A stretch of 64,000 bases of DNA from Marinobacter maroccanus (lineage in GTDB: Bacteria; Pseudomonadota; Gammaproteobacteria; Pseudomonadales; Oleiphilaceae), in contig NZ_PSSX01000008.1 of assembly GCF_002933275.1 (NCBI RefSeq), forward strand, positions 1-64,000. Direction: 5' to 3'. A program made the translations under genes and the position numbers. The notes under the pieces were generated by a model that was given only the letters and a program-made list of their open reading frames with translations, was not told the origin of the DNA and did not search any database. This document shows positions 25,085 to 33,759 of the stretch, piece by piece. Every line of letters begins with the position of its first letter. Within the stretch, counting starts at the first letter, position 1.

Positions 25085-26559
25085 GCGATGGCCCTGTCGC
25101 TGATGATGACCCGGTCGCGGCCCGCGTCCTTGGCCTGATAAAGGGCGCGGTCGGCGCGGTCAAACACCGATTCCTCGGTGTCACCGGCAACAAAGCACGC
25201 CAGGCCGGCGGAAAAAGTAACGGTGACCGGTTCTCCGCGGAAGTGGAACGGCAGCTTGCCGACATGCTCCCGCAATTTATCCACCACTGTCCGGGCGTCC
25301 GCCGGCTCGGTTTCCGGAAACAGCACCACGAATTCCTCACCACCAAACCGTGCCACAAAGTCAGTGGTGCGCAGGCGCTCCCTGAACTCCCTGGCGACCA
25401 ACTGGAGCACCCGGTCTCCGGCTTTATGGCCGTAGCAGTCGTTGATGCGTTTGAACAGATCGATATCCAGCACGCCCACGGTCAGAGGATGGCTATAACG
25501 CTGCCAGCGGTTGTACTCGAATGACAGCCGCTCTTGCCAGGCTTCGCGATTGGGCAGCTCGGTGAGCAGATCGGTCATGGCGCGCAATCGTTCCTTGCGG
25601 ACCTGTTCCTGCATCTGCTCGGAATGAGCCTCCATGGCCGCCACTTTCTCCTGCATGGCCTCAAGCTGCTCGGAAAGCGCGCGCTCGCGGTCCGATTCCT
25701 GGGTCCGGAAGCGGCCGACCGCCTGACCGATGGATTCAAGGTGACGACTGACCGACTGTTTGAGATCCAGCAGGTTGTCGCTCTCCTGCAATCGCTGCCC
25801 CACCCGCTCAATCTCCTCGCGGATTTCCCGGTCGAGGTCCTCAGATGCATGCAGCCGCCCGGACTGGGCCGACGACTGGGCCGAGAAATGCTCTCGCAGC
25901 AGCTCCAGCCGTTCATCCAGTCGCTTCAGAAAGTCCTCAAATTCACGCTTGCTGCGGGTTACCGCGGCTATCACCAGTTCTGCCACATGGTTCAGCCCTT
26001 CCCGCAATTCGTCCCAGTCATTGCTGGCCAGCAGGGATTGCTGAAGCGACCGTGCACGGGCCTCGGCCGCGGGCTCCAGGGAAACCTGGGCAAGCATCTG
26101 GCCCAGCAACTGGCCTACCCGGCGGGCAATACGCAACCGCTGGGCATTGTCTTCGATATCCTGATCATTGCCCGGTACAGGCTCCGCCTGTTCAGAGCTC
26201 TCGGATTGAAATTCGGGGGCAGCCTGTTGCTGCTGCGGGTCCGGCTCTCGCGACTTGCGGGAAAAAAAGGAAGGTTTCCTGTCGTTGCCTGACTGGCGTT
26301 CGTCAAGAAGGGCGACCTGTCGATCAATCTGGTCCTGCAATTCCTTCCAGGCGTCCACATCCACCCGTTTTTTTCGCAGATCCTTGCGGATTCGCGCCAA
26401 CAGACGGTCCAGTTCCGGGGTCTGGCCTTCGGAAGCCAGACTGGTGCGAACCAGCATGCGTTCGAGGGTGTTCCGTTCCGCCTTCCACTGCTTCTCCCGA
26501 TTATCTGCCGACTCAAGCTCCTGAAGGTACTTTTCCTTCCAGGACTGATCCGATGCCAT
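25078..26559 (-). CDS. Diguanylate cyclase with long coiled-coil N-terminus
   Basis: 493 residues. The C-terminal 165 form a GGDEF domain with an intact RFGGEEFVVLF active site and the substrate-binding DIDLFKRINDCYGHKAGD. It should make c-di-GMP from two GTP. The first 325 residues contain no transmembrane segment. They are highly charged, with a Gln-rich linker (QQQQ near residue 112) and long heptad-like helices up to the cyclase, so activation by oligomerisation or by a protein partner is likely. No inhibitory RxxD is obvious just before the active site. It lies upstream of, and convergent with, the DUF2789 gene. Confidence 0.9.
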   Translation of the reverse strand: MASDQSWKEKYLQELESADNREKQWKAERNTLERMLVRTSLASEGQTPELDRLLARIRKDLRKKRVDVDAWKELQDQIDRQVALLDERQSGNDRKPSFFSRKSREPDPQQQQAAPEFQSESSEQAEPVPGNDQDIEDNAQRLRIARRVGQLLGQMLAQVSLEPAAEARARSLQQSLLASNDWDELREGLNHVAELVIAAVTRSKREFEDFLKRLDERLELLREHFSAQSSAQSGRLHASEDLDREIREEIERVGQRLQESDNLLDLKQSVSRHLESIGQAVGRFRTQESDRERALSEQLEAMQEKVAAMEAHSEQMQEQVRKERLRAMTDLLTELPNREAWQERLSFEYNRWQRYSHPLTVGVLDIDLFKRINDCYGHKAGDRVLQLVAREFRERLRTTDFVARFGGEEFVVLFPETEPADARTVVDKLREHVGKLPFHFRGEPVTVTFSAGLACFVAGDTEESVFDRADRALYQAKDAGRDRVIISDRAIAQ

Positions 26560-26627
26560 GGAACGCTCCCGCTTACCCTTGCTGTACTGTTGATGATTGC
26601 GAATGCCCTGCCCGCCCGTTGCCGGTA

Positions 26628-27578
26628 TCAGGTGCTCTTGTCGCTGGTCTTGCCATGATACTTGTCGCGACGCGCTCTGGGGTGACTCTGGTCATAAACC
26701 CGGGCTAAATGTTGAAAATCAAGATGAGTATAGACCTGAGTTGTGGCGATGTCGGCGTGCCCCAGCAGCTCTTGTACGGCCCGAAGGTCGCCACTGGACT
26801 CAAGCATGTGGCTGGCAAAGGAGTGTCGCAACAGGTGTGGATGGAGCTTCTGGTCGGCACCGCGGCTGATACCCCAGCGGCTGAGGCGGGCCTGGATGCT
26901 GCGGTGGCTGAGCCTCTCGCCTCTCTGGCTGACAAACAGCGCGCTTTCACCATCGTTGGCCAGCGCCGCTCTGTGTCGCAGCCACTGCTGAATCGCTGCA
27001 ATCGCCTTGCGACCGACTGGCAGCAGCCGTTCCTTGCCGCCCTTACCCAGCACACGGACTTCACCACCTCGCAGATCGACCGTATCCAGATCCAGACTCG
27101 CCAGCTCCGCCAGTCGCAACCCCGAGGAGTACATCAGCTCAAACATGCACAGATCGCGGACTTCCAGGGGATCATCCGGCTGGCCATCAAGCAGTTGATT
27201 CAGTTGGTCCACGTCCGCCACTCGAGGTAAACGACGACCACTCTTCGGGGCACGGATATCCAGCGCCGGATTATCCGAGGCCAGCTTCTCCCTGAGCAGG
27301 AACTGGTAGAACCGACGGGTCGCGGAGAGATGCCGGGCAATGCTTCGCCCTGACAGGCCCTCCCGACTGAGCGTCGCCACATAGCGGCGCAAATCATGAT
27401 TGGTTACCCGCTGCCAGGCGGTAAAGCCACACAGGCTCAGCCAGCTCGCCAGACGCAGCAGATCGCGCTGGTAACTGTCGCAGGTTCTGGGGGAATGGCG
27501 TTTTTCAGAGGCCAGGTGCCGGATAAAATCCGTCAGCGGCCCGGAAAGCTCATGGGGCACCGCCGGAACCTCCGACAC
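26628..27578 (-). CDS. xerC: Tyrosine recombinase XerC
   Basis: Site-specific recombinase that, with XerD, resolves chromosome dimers at dif. The 316-residue protein has the SAM-like N-terminal domain and all catalytic residues: Arg in SGLRLAEL, Lys in LGKGGKER, His-x2-Arg in LLRHSFASHM, His in LLGHADI and Tyr in TQVYTH. It begins with GTG one base after the DUF484 stop. The order dapF-DUF484-xerC is conserved across Pseudomonas-like bacteria and argues that it is the housekeeping enzyme, not a phage integrase. Confidence 0.93.
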   Translation of the reverse strand: MSEVPAVPHELSGPLTDFIRHLASEKRHSPRTCDSYQRDLLRLASWLSLCGFTAWQRVTNHDLRRYVATLSREGLSGRSIARHLSATRRFYQFLLREKLASDNPALDIRAPKSGRRLPRVADVDQLNQLLDGQPDDPLEVRDLCMFELMYSSGLRLAELASLDLDTVDLRGGEVRVLGKGGKERLLPVGRKAIAAIQQWLRHRAALANDGESALFVSQRGERLSHRSIQARLSRWGISRGADQKLHPHLLRHSFASHMLESSGDLRAVQELLGHADIATTQVYTHLDFQHLARVYDQSHPRARRDKYHGKTSDKST

Positions 27579-27579
27579 T

Positions 27580-28326
27580 CTAGCGGGACTCCGTCGCCAT
27601 ATCGGTGACCGGGGCAGCCGTGGTGTGGCGCTGCACCATCGGCGGCAGCAGGCGGCTGAGGGTATCGCTGATGTAGCTCAGAAAAAGCGACCCCATGCTC
27701 TGGTCAAAATAGCCCGGCTGGCAGCTGCCGACCGCAAACACCCCCACCAGCTCATCATGCCTGAGCGGCACCAGCGCCACGGAGGCAATCGGTTCTTCTC
27801 GGTCCGGGAACAGAAACTCCCGCTCGCTTTCACGGAACTGGCCACACACAGCCCTCTCGCCTTCCAGCAGACTGCCGAGCCGCTCCCGGGCCACGGATGG
27901 GCTCACCACATGCAGCGCGCCCTGGGAGGCTTCGGGCAGCTCGACATCGGTGAACAGCAGCACCGAGGCCGCGTCGAGCCCGAAATCGCCACGAATACTG
28001 TCATCAATGGCTGCGGCCATGTCGTTGAGGGTCCGGGCTTCAATCACCTGCATCAACAGCCGCTTGCTCTTTTCGAACAACCGGTCGTTATGGCGGGCGA
28101 TTGACACCAGCTCCACCAACTCCCGGCGCAGGGTATCCCGCTGCTCCCGGAAAAGGTGTACCTGGCGCTCCACAAGGGAAATAGCCCGGCCACTGTCATG
28201 GGGCAGGGTCAGACTGCGTAGCAGCTCATCCTGGTCGACAAAGAAATCAGGGTTGGCTCGCAGATAGTCTGCCACCTCTTCCCGGGTGAGCTCACCGGCC
28301 TTCTGGCGGGCCGTTTGTTCTGTCAT
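27580..28326 (-). CDS. DUF484 family protein (GAF-like)
   Basis: 248 residues. An N-terminal helical region (LTREEVADYLRANPDFFVDQDELL) is the DUF484 hallmark, followed by a coiled segment and a GAF-like domain. The family is always found between dapF and xerC and its role is not settled. ATG 28326 has AGGAG 7 bases upstream and is preferred to the extension to 28398. It follows dapF by 16 bases. Confidence 0.88.
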   Translation of the reverse strand: MTEQTARQKAGELTREEVADYLRANPDFFVDQDELLRSLTLPHDSGRAISLVERQVHLFREQRDTLRRELVELVSIARHNDRLFEKSKRLLMQVIEARTLNDMAAAIDDSIRGDFGLDAASVLLFTDVELPEASQGALHVVSPSVARERLGSLLEGERAVCGQFRESEREFLFPDREEPIASVALVPLRHDELVGVFAVGSCQPGYFDQSMGSLFLSYISDTLSRLLPPMVQRHTTAAPVTDMATESR

Positions 28327-28342
28327 GGAGTACTCCTGGCTG

Positions 28343-29227
28343 TCAGGATCTTTGTTTATGGGGGCGACCGCTTCTGCGGCGGCGACCACCAGATTCACCT
28401 GGCAGCCTTAACTGCCCCTCAAATACGCTGGTTGCAGGTCCTTCCATGATAACAGGGGTCCCCTCACCCTGCCATTCGATGACCAGCTTGCCACCTCGCA
28501 ACTCGATCTCCACGCGGGAATCCAGCAAGCCCCGCAAGCAGCCAACTACAACGGCAGCGCAGGCGCCGCTGCCGCAGGCCAGGGTCTCACCGGAGCCCCG
28601 CTCAAAGACCCGGAGGCGGGCATGGGTACGATCAAGGATCTGCAAAAATCCGATATTGGCGCGGGACGGGAATCGCGGGTGTCGCTCAAGCTTGGGCCCC
28701 AGCGTTTCCACTGGCGCCTGGTCCACGTCTTCAACCAGCAACACGCCGTGGGGGTTGCCCATAGACAGGGCGCTCAGTTCCACTGTCTGGCCATCGACAT
28801 CCACGGTATAAACATCCTTGCGCCGGTCGGCGGCAAAAGGAATTGCCGGCGGATTGAACTCGGGCACGCCCATGTTGACCATGACCATGCCTTCGCGACC
28901 CACACGAAGCTCAATCACACCCTTGGCGGTCTGAACCCGGATCACTTTCTTGTTGGTCAGACGCTGGTCACGGACGAATCGGGCAAAGCAACGGGCACCA
29001 TTGCCGCATTGTTCCACCTCGGAGCCGTCCGCATTGAAAATGCGGTAACGGAAGTCGACATCCGGCAGCCCGGGCGGCTCAACCACCAGCAGTTGGTCGA
29101 AGCCAATCCCGAAGTTCCGGTTGGCCAGTTCCCGGATCATATCCGGTCGCAGACGGAACGGCTGGCTGATGGCATCCACCACCATGAAATCGTTACCCAA
29201 CCCGTGCATCTTGGTAAATCGAAGCAT
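28343..29227 (-). CDS. dapF: Diaminopimelate epimerase
   Basis: Converts LL- to meso-diaminopimelate for lysine and peptidoglycan. The two catalytic cysteines are in [11 protein letters not shown] and in [11 protein letters not shown]. The conserved start is [14 protein letters not shown] at 29227; an ATG at 29275 that overlaps the lysA stop (ATGA) would add 16 residues and cannot be excluded. The product is 294 residues, slightly longer than most, because of an Arg-rich C-terminal tail ([15 protein letters not shown]) that is probably disordered. Confidence 0.93.
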   Translation of the reverse strand: MLRFTKMHGLGNDFMVVDAISQPFRLRPDMIRELANRNFGIGFDQLLVVEPPGLPDVDFRYRIFNADGSEVEQCGNGARCFARFVRDQRLTNKKVIRVQTAKGVIELRVGREGMVMVNMGVPEFNPPAIPFAADRRKDVYTVDVDGQTVELSALSMGNPHGVLLVEDVDQAPVETLGPKLERHPRFPSRANIGFLQILDRTHARLRVFERGSGETLACGSGACAAVVVGCLRGLLDSRVEIELRGGKLVIEWQGEGTPVIMEGPATSVFEGQLRLPGESGGRRRRSGRPHKQRS

Positions 29228-29271
29228 GGGGCCCTGACTCCGGCGTTGCTGTGTCATCTCCTCGCCCCCGC

Positions 29272-30522
29272 TCATTCCGGAAGGCAGCTCTCGGGTGCGA
29301 GCTGATCTTCGAGAGTTTCACGGCGGCGAACCACATGCACCTGGTCACCATCGACCATCAGTTCCGGCGGCCGGTTCCGCGTGTTGTAATTGGAACTCAT
29401 AACAAAGCCGTAGGCACCGGCGGAGCGAACCGCCAGCAGGTCTCCGGCCTGGAGGCGCAGGTGCCGGTCCTTGCCCAGGAAGTCGCCGGTTTCACACACC
29501 GGGCCGACCAGGTCCCAGGCTTTTTCCTCACCTTCCTGGTGCGGCGTGACCGGGATGATCGCCTGCCAGGCGCTGTACAGGGCCGGCCGGATCAGATCGT
29601 TCATGGCAGCATCGATGATGGCAAAGTTCCGGTGCTCGGTGCACTTCAGGAATTCGACCCTGGTGACCAGGATGCCGGCATTGGCGGCAATGGATCGGCC
29701 GGGCTCAAGAATGAGCTCCAGCTTCCGGTCACCCAGCCGTTCGGCCAGCGCCTTGACGTAATCCGACGGCTGCGGCGGCTGTTCCTGATTGTAGGTAACA
29801 CCCAGGCCACCGCCCATATCCAGGTGGTGAATGTGAATGCCCTGATCCGCCAGGGTGTCGATCAGCGCCAGCACCCGGTCCAGGGCATCCAGGAACGGGG
29901 ACACACTGGTCAGCTGGGAGCCAATGTGACAATCCACACCCTTCACCTCAAGATTCGGCAAACCGGCAGCGCGGGCATAAACCTCGGGGGCTTCGGCAAT
30001 ATCGATTCCGAACTTGTTTTCTTTCAGCCCGGTGGAAATATAGGGATGGGTACCGGCATCAACATCCGGGTTCACCCGCAGAGAGATCGGCGCCTTTACG
30101 CCGAGTGCTCCCGCCACAGCATTGAGCCTGTCCAGTTCGGTGTCGGATTCGACATTGAAGCAGCGAACGCCCACTTCGAGGGCCCGCTTCATTTCCCACT
30201 CCTGCTTGCCAACGCCGGAGAACACCACCCGGGACGGATCGCCACCGGCCCGCAATACCCGCTCCAGCTCGCCGGCCGATACAATATCGAAGCCGGCACC
30301 AAGCCGGGCCAGAACGTTCAGAACCGCCAGGTTGCTGTTGGCTTTCACGGCGTAGCACACCAGATGCGGGTGATCCCGCAGGGCATCGTCATAAGCCCGA
30401 TAATGCCGTTCAAGCGTTGCCCGTGAGTAGACATAGGCCGGCGTGCCAAAACGATCGGCAATGGCAGAGACAGGGATATCCTCGGCGTAGAGCTCGCCGT
30501 CGCGGTAGTTGAAATGATCCAT
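29272..30522 (-). CDS. lysA: Diaminopimelate decarboxylase
   Basis: PLP enzyme that decarboxylates meso-diaminopimelate to lysine. 416 residues. The PLP lysine lies in CYAVKANSN, with [19 protein letters not shown] and [10 protein letters not shown] as the further signature motifs of fold III decarboxylases. ATG 30522 ([14 protein letters not shown]) has AGGA about 7 bases upstream. It sits between lptM and dapF, the usual order, and the lysine branch is transcribed as one unit. Confidence 0.95.
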   Translation of the reverse strand: MDHFNYRDGELYAEDIPVSAIADRFGTPAYVYSRATLERHYRAYDDALRDHPHLVCYAVKANSNLAVLNVLARLGAGFDIVSAGELERVLRAGGDPSRVVFSGVGKQEWEMKRALEVGVRCFNVESDTELDRLNAVAGALGVKAPISLRVNPDVDAGTHPYISTGLKENKFGIDIAEAPEVYARAAGLPNLEVKGVDCHIGSQLTSVSPFLDALDRVLALIDTLADQGIHIHHLDMGGGLGVTYNQEQPPQPSDYVKALAERLGDRKLELILEPGRSIAANAGILVTRVEFLKCTEHRNFAIIDAAMNDLIRPALYSAWQAIIPVTPHQEGEEKAWDLVGPVCETGDFLGKDRHLRLQAGDLLAVRSAGAYGFVMSSNYNTRNRPPELMVDGDQVHVVRRRETLEDQLAPESCLPE

Positions 30523-30563
30523 GAGTTTCCTGATTCGTTTAACGGGGCCTGAAGGCCAGCGCA

Positions 30564-30725
30564 CTAGTCGCGGTTTTCTTTCCGGTCCGACTGGTCCTGG
30601 GCCGAATCCGCCCCGGACGTCGCCGAAGCGGCCTGACTGTCACGGTACAACGGACCTTTCTGGCCGCAACCGCTCACAGACAGAGCCAGCATCAGCACAA
30701 TGATCGGCAGAGTCCACGCTCGCAT
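30564..30725 (-). CDS. lptM: LptM (YifL-type) lipoprotein
   Basis: A 53-residue lipoprotein. The signal peptide ends in the lipobox VSGC (Cys at 20), followed directly by the family signature GQKGPLYRD and then a hydrophilic, disordered tail. LptM helps assemble the LptD-LptE outer membrane LPS translocon in E. coli. The gene is 41 bases upstream of lysA, exactly where the Pseudomonas homologue (LppL) sits. Confidence 0.9.
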   Translation of the reverse strand: MRAWTLPIIVLMLALSVSGCGQKGPLYRDSQAASATSGADSAQDQSDRKENRD

Positions 30726-30791
30726 ATCGGCTACCTACCCCTGAGTTCACTATGGCCGCAGTATACCTGACACCCGCCCCGGGCCGCGAGG

Positions 30792-33650
30792 TCAGCGCGT
30801 CTTTGCAAGGTGCTTGTTGAGGGAGTCCTCCAGCACAGACCGGTAATAGAGATACTGGCTGGTCTGGATATCCTGCTGATAGACCCTCGGATCGAGGTCG
30901 TGGGGCAGGTGAACGTCGGTCAGATACACCGGGTAAATCTCGTCACTCTGGCGCAGTGACCGGATGTAATGGGCCACCGCCGGAACCAGTTGGTCACCGT
31001 ACTCCTGGACGCTGAATTCCTGGTCACCGCAGAAGATGTCGAAGCGCAGACGACTGTCGCCCTCATGGATGCCCACGGCCTGGACCTCAAACCCGAGCAG
31101 GGGCACACCCGAATCCGATTCCGGCCGGTATTCGGCGCGCCAGGTGCCGTCGCGCCGGACAATCTCGTAACACTGAACGCCCGCCACAACGCCAGCCGAA
31201 TCGGTATGGCGCAGCAACCGACGCTCAATCAGGTTATCGAGAAACCGCAGTACCGGCACCAGCAAGTGCCGACGACTGGTCACCGCCTGCTCCCAACTGA
31301 ACACCGAACCCAGCTCGTCAACCACCCAGAGCCGGGCCCGGTCGCCCAGAATACGGTAGAACACCTGGATGTTGTCCGGTTCGCTGGCCAGGCAAACCGC
31401 CCGCAAGGCCGGCTCTTCCTGCAGCGCGTAGCGATCGAATACCACCGGCAGATATCGTTCCTGGGGCAATGCCAGATGCTCCATCAGCGCCTCGAAGCTC
31501 TCCAGGGCAACAAACCCCGGCTCCACCCCGTTGAACTGGAGCAGGAAATAGCGACGATCCATCTCGATTACATAACGCAGCGGATGCGGGCCAGTACCGC
31601 CGGCAAAGAAGGGTCGAAGCACATCGGCAAACAGCTCCCGAACCCGGCGGGCAATGGCCGAGCCATGGCCCCGATTGTGGCAGTGCACCTGAACGCCGGG
31701 CAGTTCCGCAGGGTTTGCAGCCACCGAGGCGAGGACATTCTTCAGGCATTGGATCAGGGTGTCGCCGGCGGCATAGTGCTGCAGGCTCACCTCGTGCCAG
31801 CTGTTGAAGGTAATCTGGTCGATGCTGATCACCAGGTTTTCCCGGCCACCACTGAAGCCCAGCGAATCGTGTCGGGAACTGAGCTTGTGAAGCCCCTTTT
31901 CCGTCAGATGCGCCTGGGGATCGACGCCCACGTTGACCAGCAGCAGATTTCTCAGGGGCCGGACACCCCGGGACAAGGCCTCCCGCTCCGCAGGCGGAAC
32001 CGGAAATGGCAGGAACGGGGACAGGGCGTCCAGCATTTCCCGCAATTCGCTGACCGAGGCAATGCTGGTCCCGGAACGCACGTTCAGTCTTGTCGAGCGG
32101 GTCAGCAGGCCATTGCAGTAACACCAGACCATCAATTCCGCCAGATTGCCGGAGCGACGGATAACCGGCTGCCAGAAAGCGTCCGCCGGGTCTTCGAGGT
32201 CCCGGTACAGCAGCCAGCCGTCGGCGTCGCCGCCCTGCTCTGACTGATGATGAAATGCCAGATTTTCCTCAGCCAGCGACGGCGCCAGTCCCGGATTGAT
32301 CTGCTCAATCTTGCCAGCCTTGCGTTGAAACGCCGCATAGAGCTTGCGGCCCAGCAGGTTGATATCGTTGGCGCTGATGGCCGCCCGCTGGCCATGCTCC
32401 CTGGCCATTTTCGACAGCAACCGATAACCATGGGTCAGCTCGTTGACAATGGTTCGGCGCAAGCTGGTGACATCCTCTGCCCGCCAGCGCTGGCGCTCGT
32501 CCAGCTCGGCCAGAATGCTCTCGGACCAACCCCAGCGTGTCACCATCTGGCGCAGCAGGCGGGCGCGCCACTGCTCCCCGGAGACTTCGGACCGGGTCAG
32601 CGGCAAACCGGCTTTCAGATACAGGCTTCGGCGGATCAGGTCCAGTCTCGAGGCCACTTCCGGTCCGGCAAGCCAGCCTTCGAGACGATCATAAAGCATG
32701 ACGTAAGGGTCGAGGCTATCGGCATCGGTCTCCCCGGAGAACACGGCCCGTTTGAACACGCTGGACAACAAGGCCTCGCCGGTGGTCCGGGCATAACACT
32801 CAATCAGAAGCAGTTTAAGAATGGACTTCCAGGGCGCATCAATGCCTTTGTACAACTGCCAGACACCAGCACCGAGAAATTCGGCCTCGGGAATCGCCGG
32901 AACCGGACCAAAATCGATGTAGTCCTCGGCACGCACGAACCGGAAATCCACCAGTTTGCGCATGCAGTCGTCGTAATTTTCTTCCTGCTCCGGAGGAATC
33001 AGCCACCACATGGGCCAGGCGCCAGCCAGATGGATGCTGGTCCGGTAGAACTCATCCAGTAACAGGAAGTGCTGGGCACTGCCACAGTTCTCGCCTGTTA
33101 CCTCGGCCCGCTGCCGGCCGGCCCGCCAGTCCGAGGCGCAGAAGACGAACACGTGAAGTTCCACACCAAAGGATTCCGCCCAGCGAGTCAGCTTGGCAGC
33201 CTTGCGCTCGAGACAGCGGATTCCCCGCTCCGGCAAATCGCGCCGGTGGCAAAGCCAGACATCAAGATCACTGGCCACGGAGTGACCGAGGGTTCCGGGA
33301 CTGCCCATCAGGAACATGGCGTCCAGATCCGGCTTGCGTTTGCCTTCATCCTTCAATGAGAAGGTCCGGGCCAGCCGCCGGGCCGCATTGATCGTGGCGG
33401 GCGACGGCTTGTAATTACTCAGGCCATAGGGGCAATCGCTGTCCAGGTAACCGGGCAATGCCGGATGGTTGAGATGAAACACCAGGGGCAGAACTTCCAG
33501 CACCATCTGCTGGCGATAGGACAACGCCGAATGAGCGCGGTCCCAGCGCTGCTGATTGACCAGTAGAAACCGGTCCCTCAGACGGCGGAGGGTCTTACGA
33601 TCAATTCCCTCCTCAAAGTCGAGGGAAATCGGGGCAACGTGGGCGGTCAA
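30792..33650 (-). CDS. cyaA: Class I adenylate cyclase
   Basis: Makes cAMP from ATP in the cytosol. 952 residues, slightly longer than the E. coli enzyme, with the class I catalytic motif MGSPGTLGHSVASDLDVWLC near residue 120 and the regulatory C-terminal half. The start is TTG at 33650, with GGAG about 6 bases upstream. E. coli cyaA is also read from a TTG, which keeps the level low, so the weak start may be functional. It is divergent from the degenerate GGDEF-EAL gene. Confidence 0.95.
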   Translation of the reverse strand: MTAHVAPISLDFEEGIDRKTLRRLRDRFLLVNQQRWDRAHSALSYRQQMVLEVLPLVFHLNHPALPGYLDSDCPYGLSNYKPSPATINAARRLARTFSLKDEGKRKPDLDAMFLMGSPGTLGHSVASDLDVWLCHRRDLPERGIRCLERKAAKLTRWAESFGVELHVFVFCASDWRAGRQRAEVTGENCGSAQHFLLLDEFYRTSIHLAGAWPMWWLIPPEQEENYDDCMRKLVDFRFVRAEDYIDFGPVPAIPEAEFLGAGVWQLYKGIDAPWKSILKLLLIECYARTTGEALLSSVFKRAVFSGETDADSLDPYVMLYDRLEGWLAGPEVASRLDLIRRSLYLKAGLPLTRSEVSGEQWRARLLRQMVTRWGWSESILAELDERQRWRAEDVTSLRRTIVNELTHGYRLLSKMAREHGQRAAISANDINLLGRKLYAAFQRKAGKIEQINPGLAPSLAEENLAFHHQSEQGGDADGWLLYRDLEDPADAFWQPVIRRSGNLAELMVWCYCNGLLTRSTRLNVRSGTSIASVSELREMLDALSPFLPFPVPPAEREALSRGVRPLRNLLLVNVGVDPQAHLTEKGLHKLSSRHDSLGFSGGRENLVISIDQITFNSWHEVSLQHYAAGDTLIQCLKNVLASVAANPAELPGVQVHCHNRGHGSAIARRVRELFADVLRPFFAGGTGPHPLRYVIEMDRRYFLLQFNGVEPGFVALESFEALMEHLALPQERYLPVVFDRYALQEEPALRAVCLASEPDNIQVFYRILGDRARLWVVDELGSVFSWEQAVTSRRHLLVPVLRFLDNLIERRLLRHTDSAGVVAGVQCYEIVRRDGTWRAEYRPESDSGVPLLGFEVQAVGIHEGDSRLRFDIFCGDQEFSVQEYGDQLVPAVAHYIRSLRQSDEIYPVYLTDVHLPHDLDPRVYQQDIQTSQYLYYRSVLEDSLNKHLAKTR

Positions 33651-33759
33651 GGCAGCTCCGCAGAGAGGTTCTTTTCAGCATCAGTATGAGTATGATGTCG
33701 GCATCGTGGCAAAACCTTTAGAAAAATAAAAGCTGGAGAACACGCGAGGCTCACCCGCT

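Noticed and set aside
26628..27578. Tyrosine recombinase as a sign of a mobile element
   Set aside because: It is the housekeeping XerC in its conserved dapF-DUF484-xerC position; no att sites or cargo are seen.
30969..32243. 424-codon open frame antisense to cyaA
   Set aside because: Shadow of cyaA with no ribosome site or motif.
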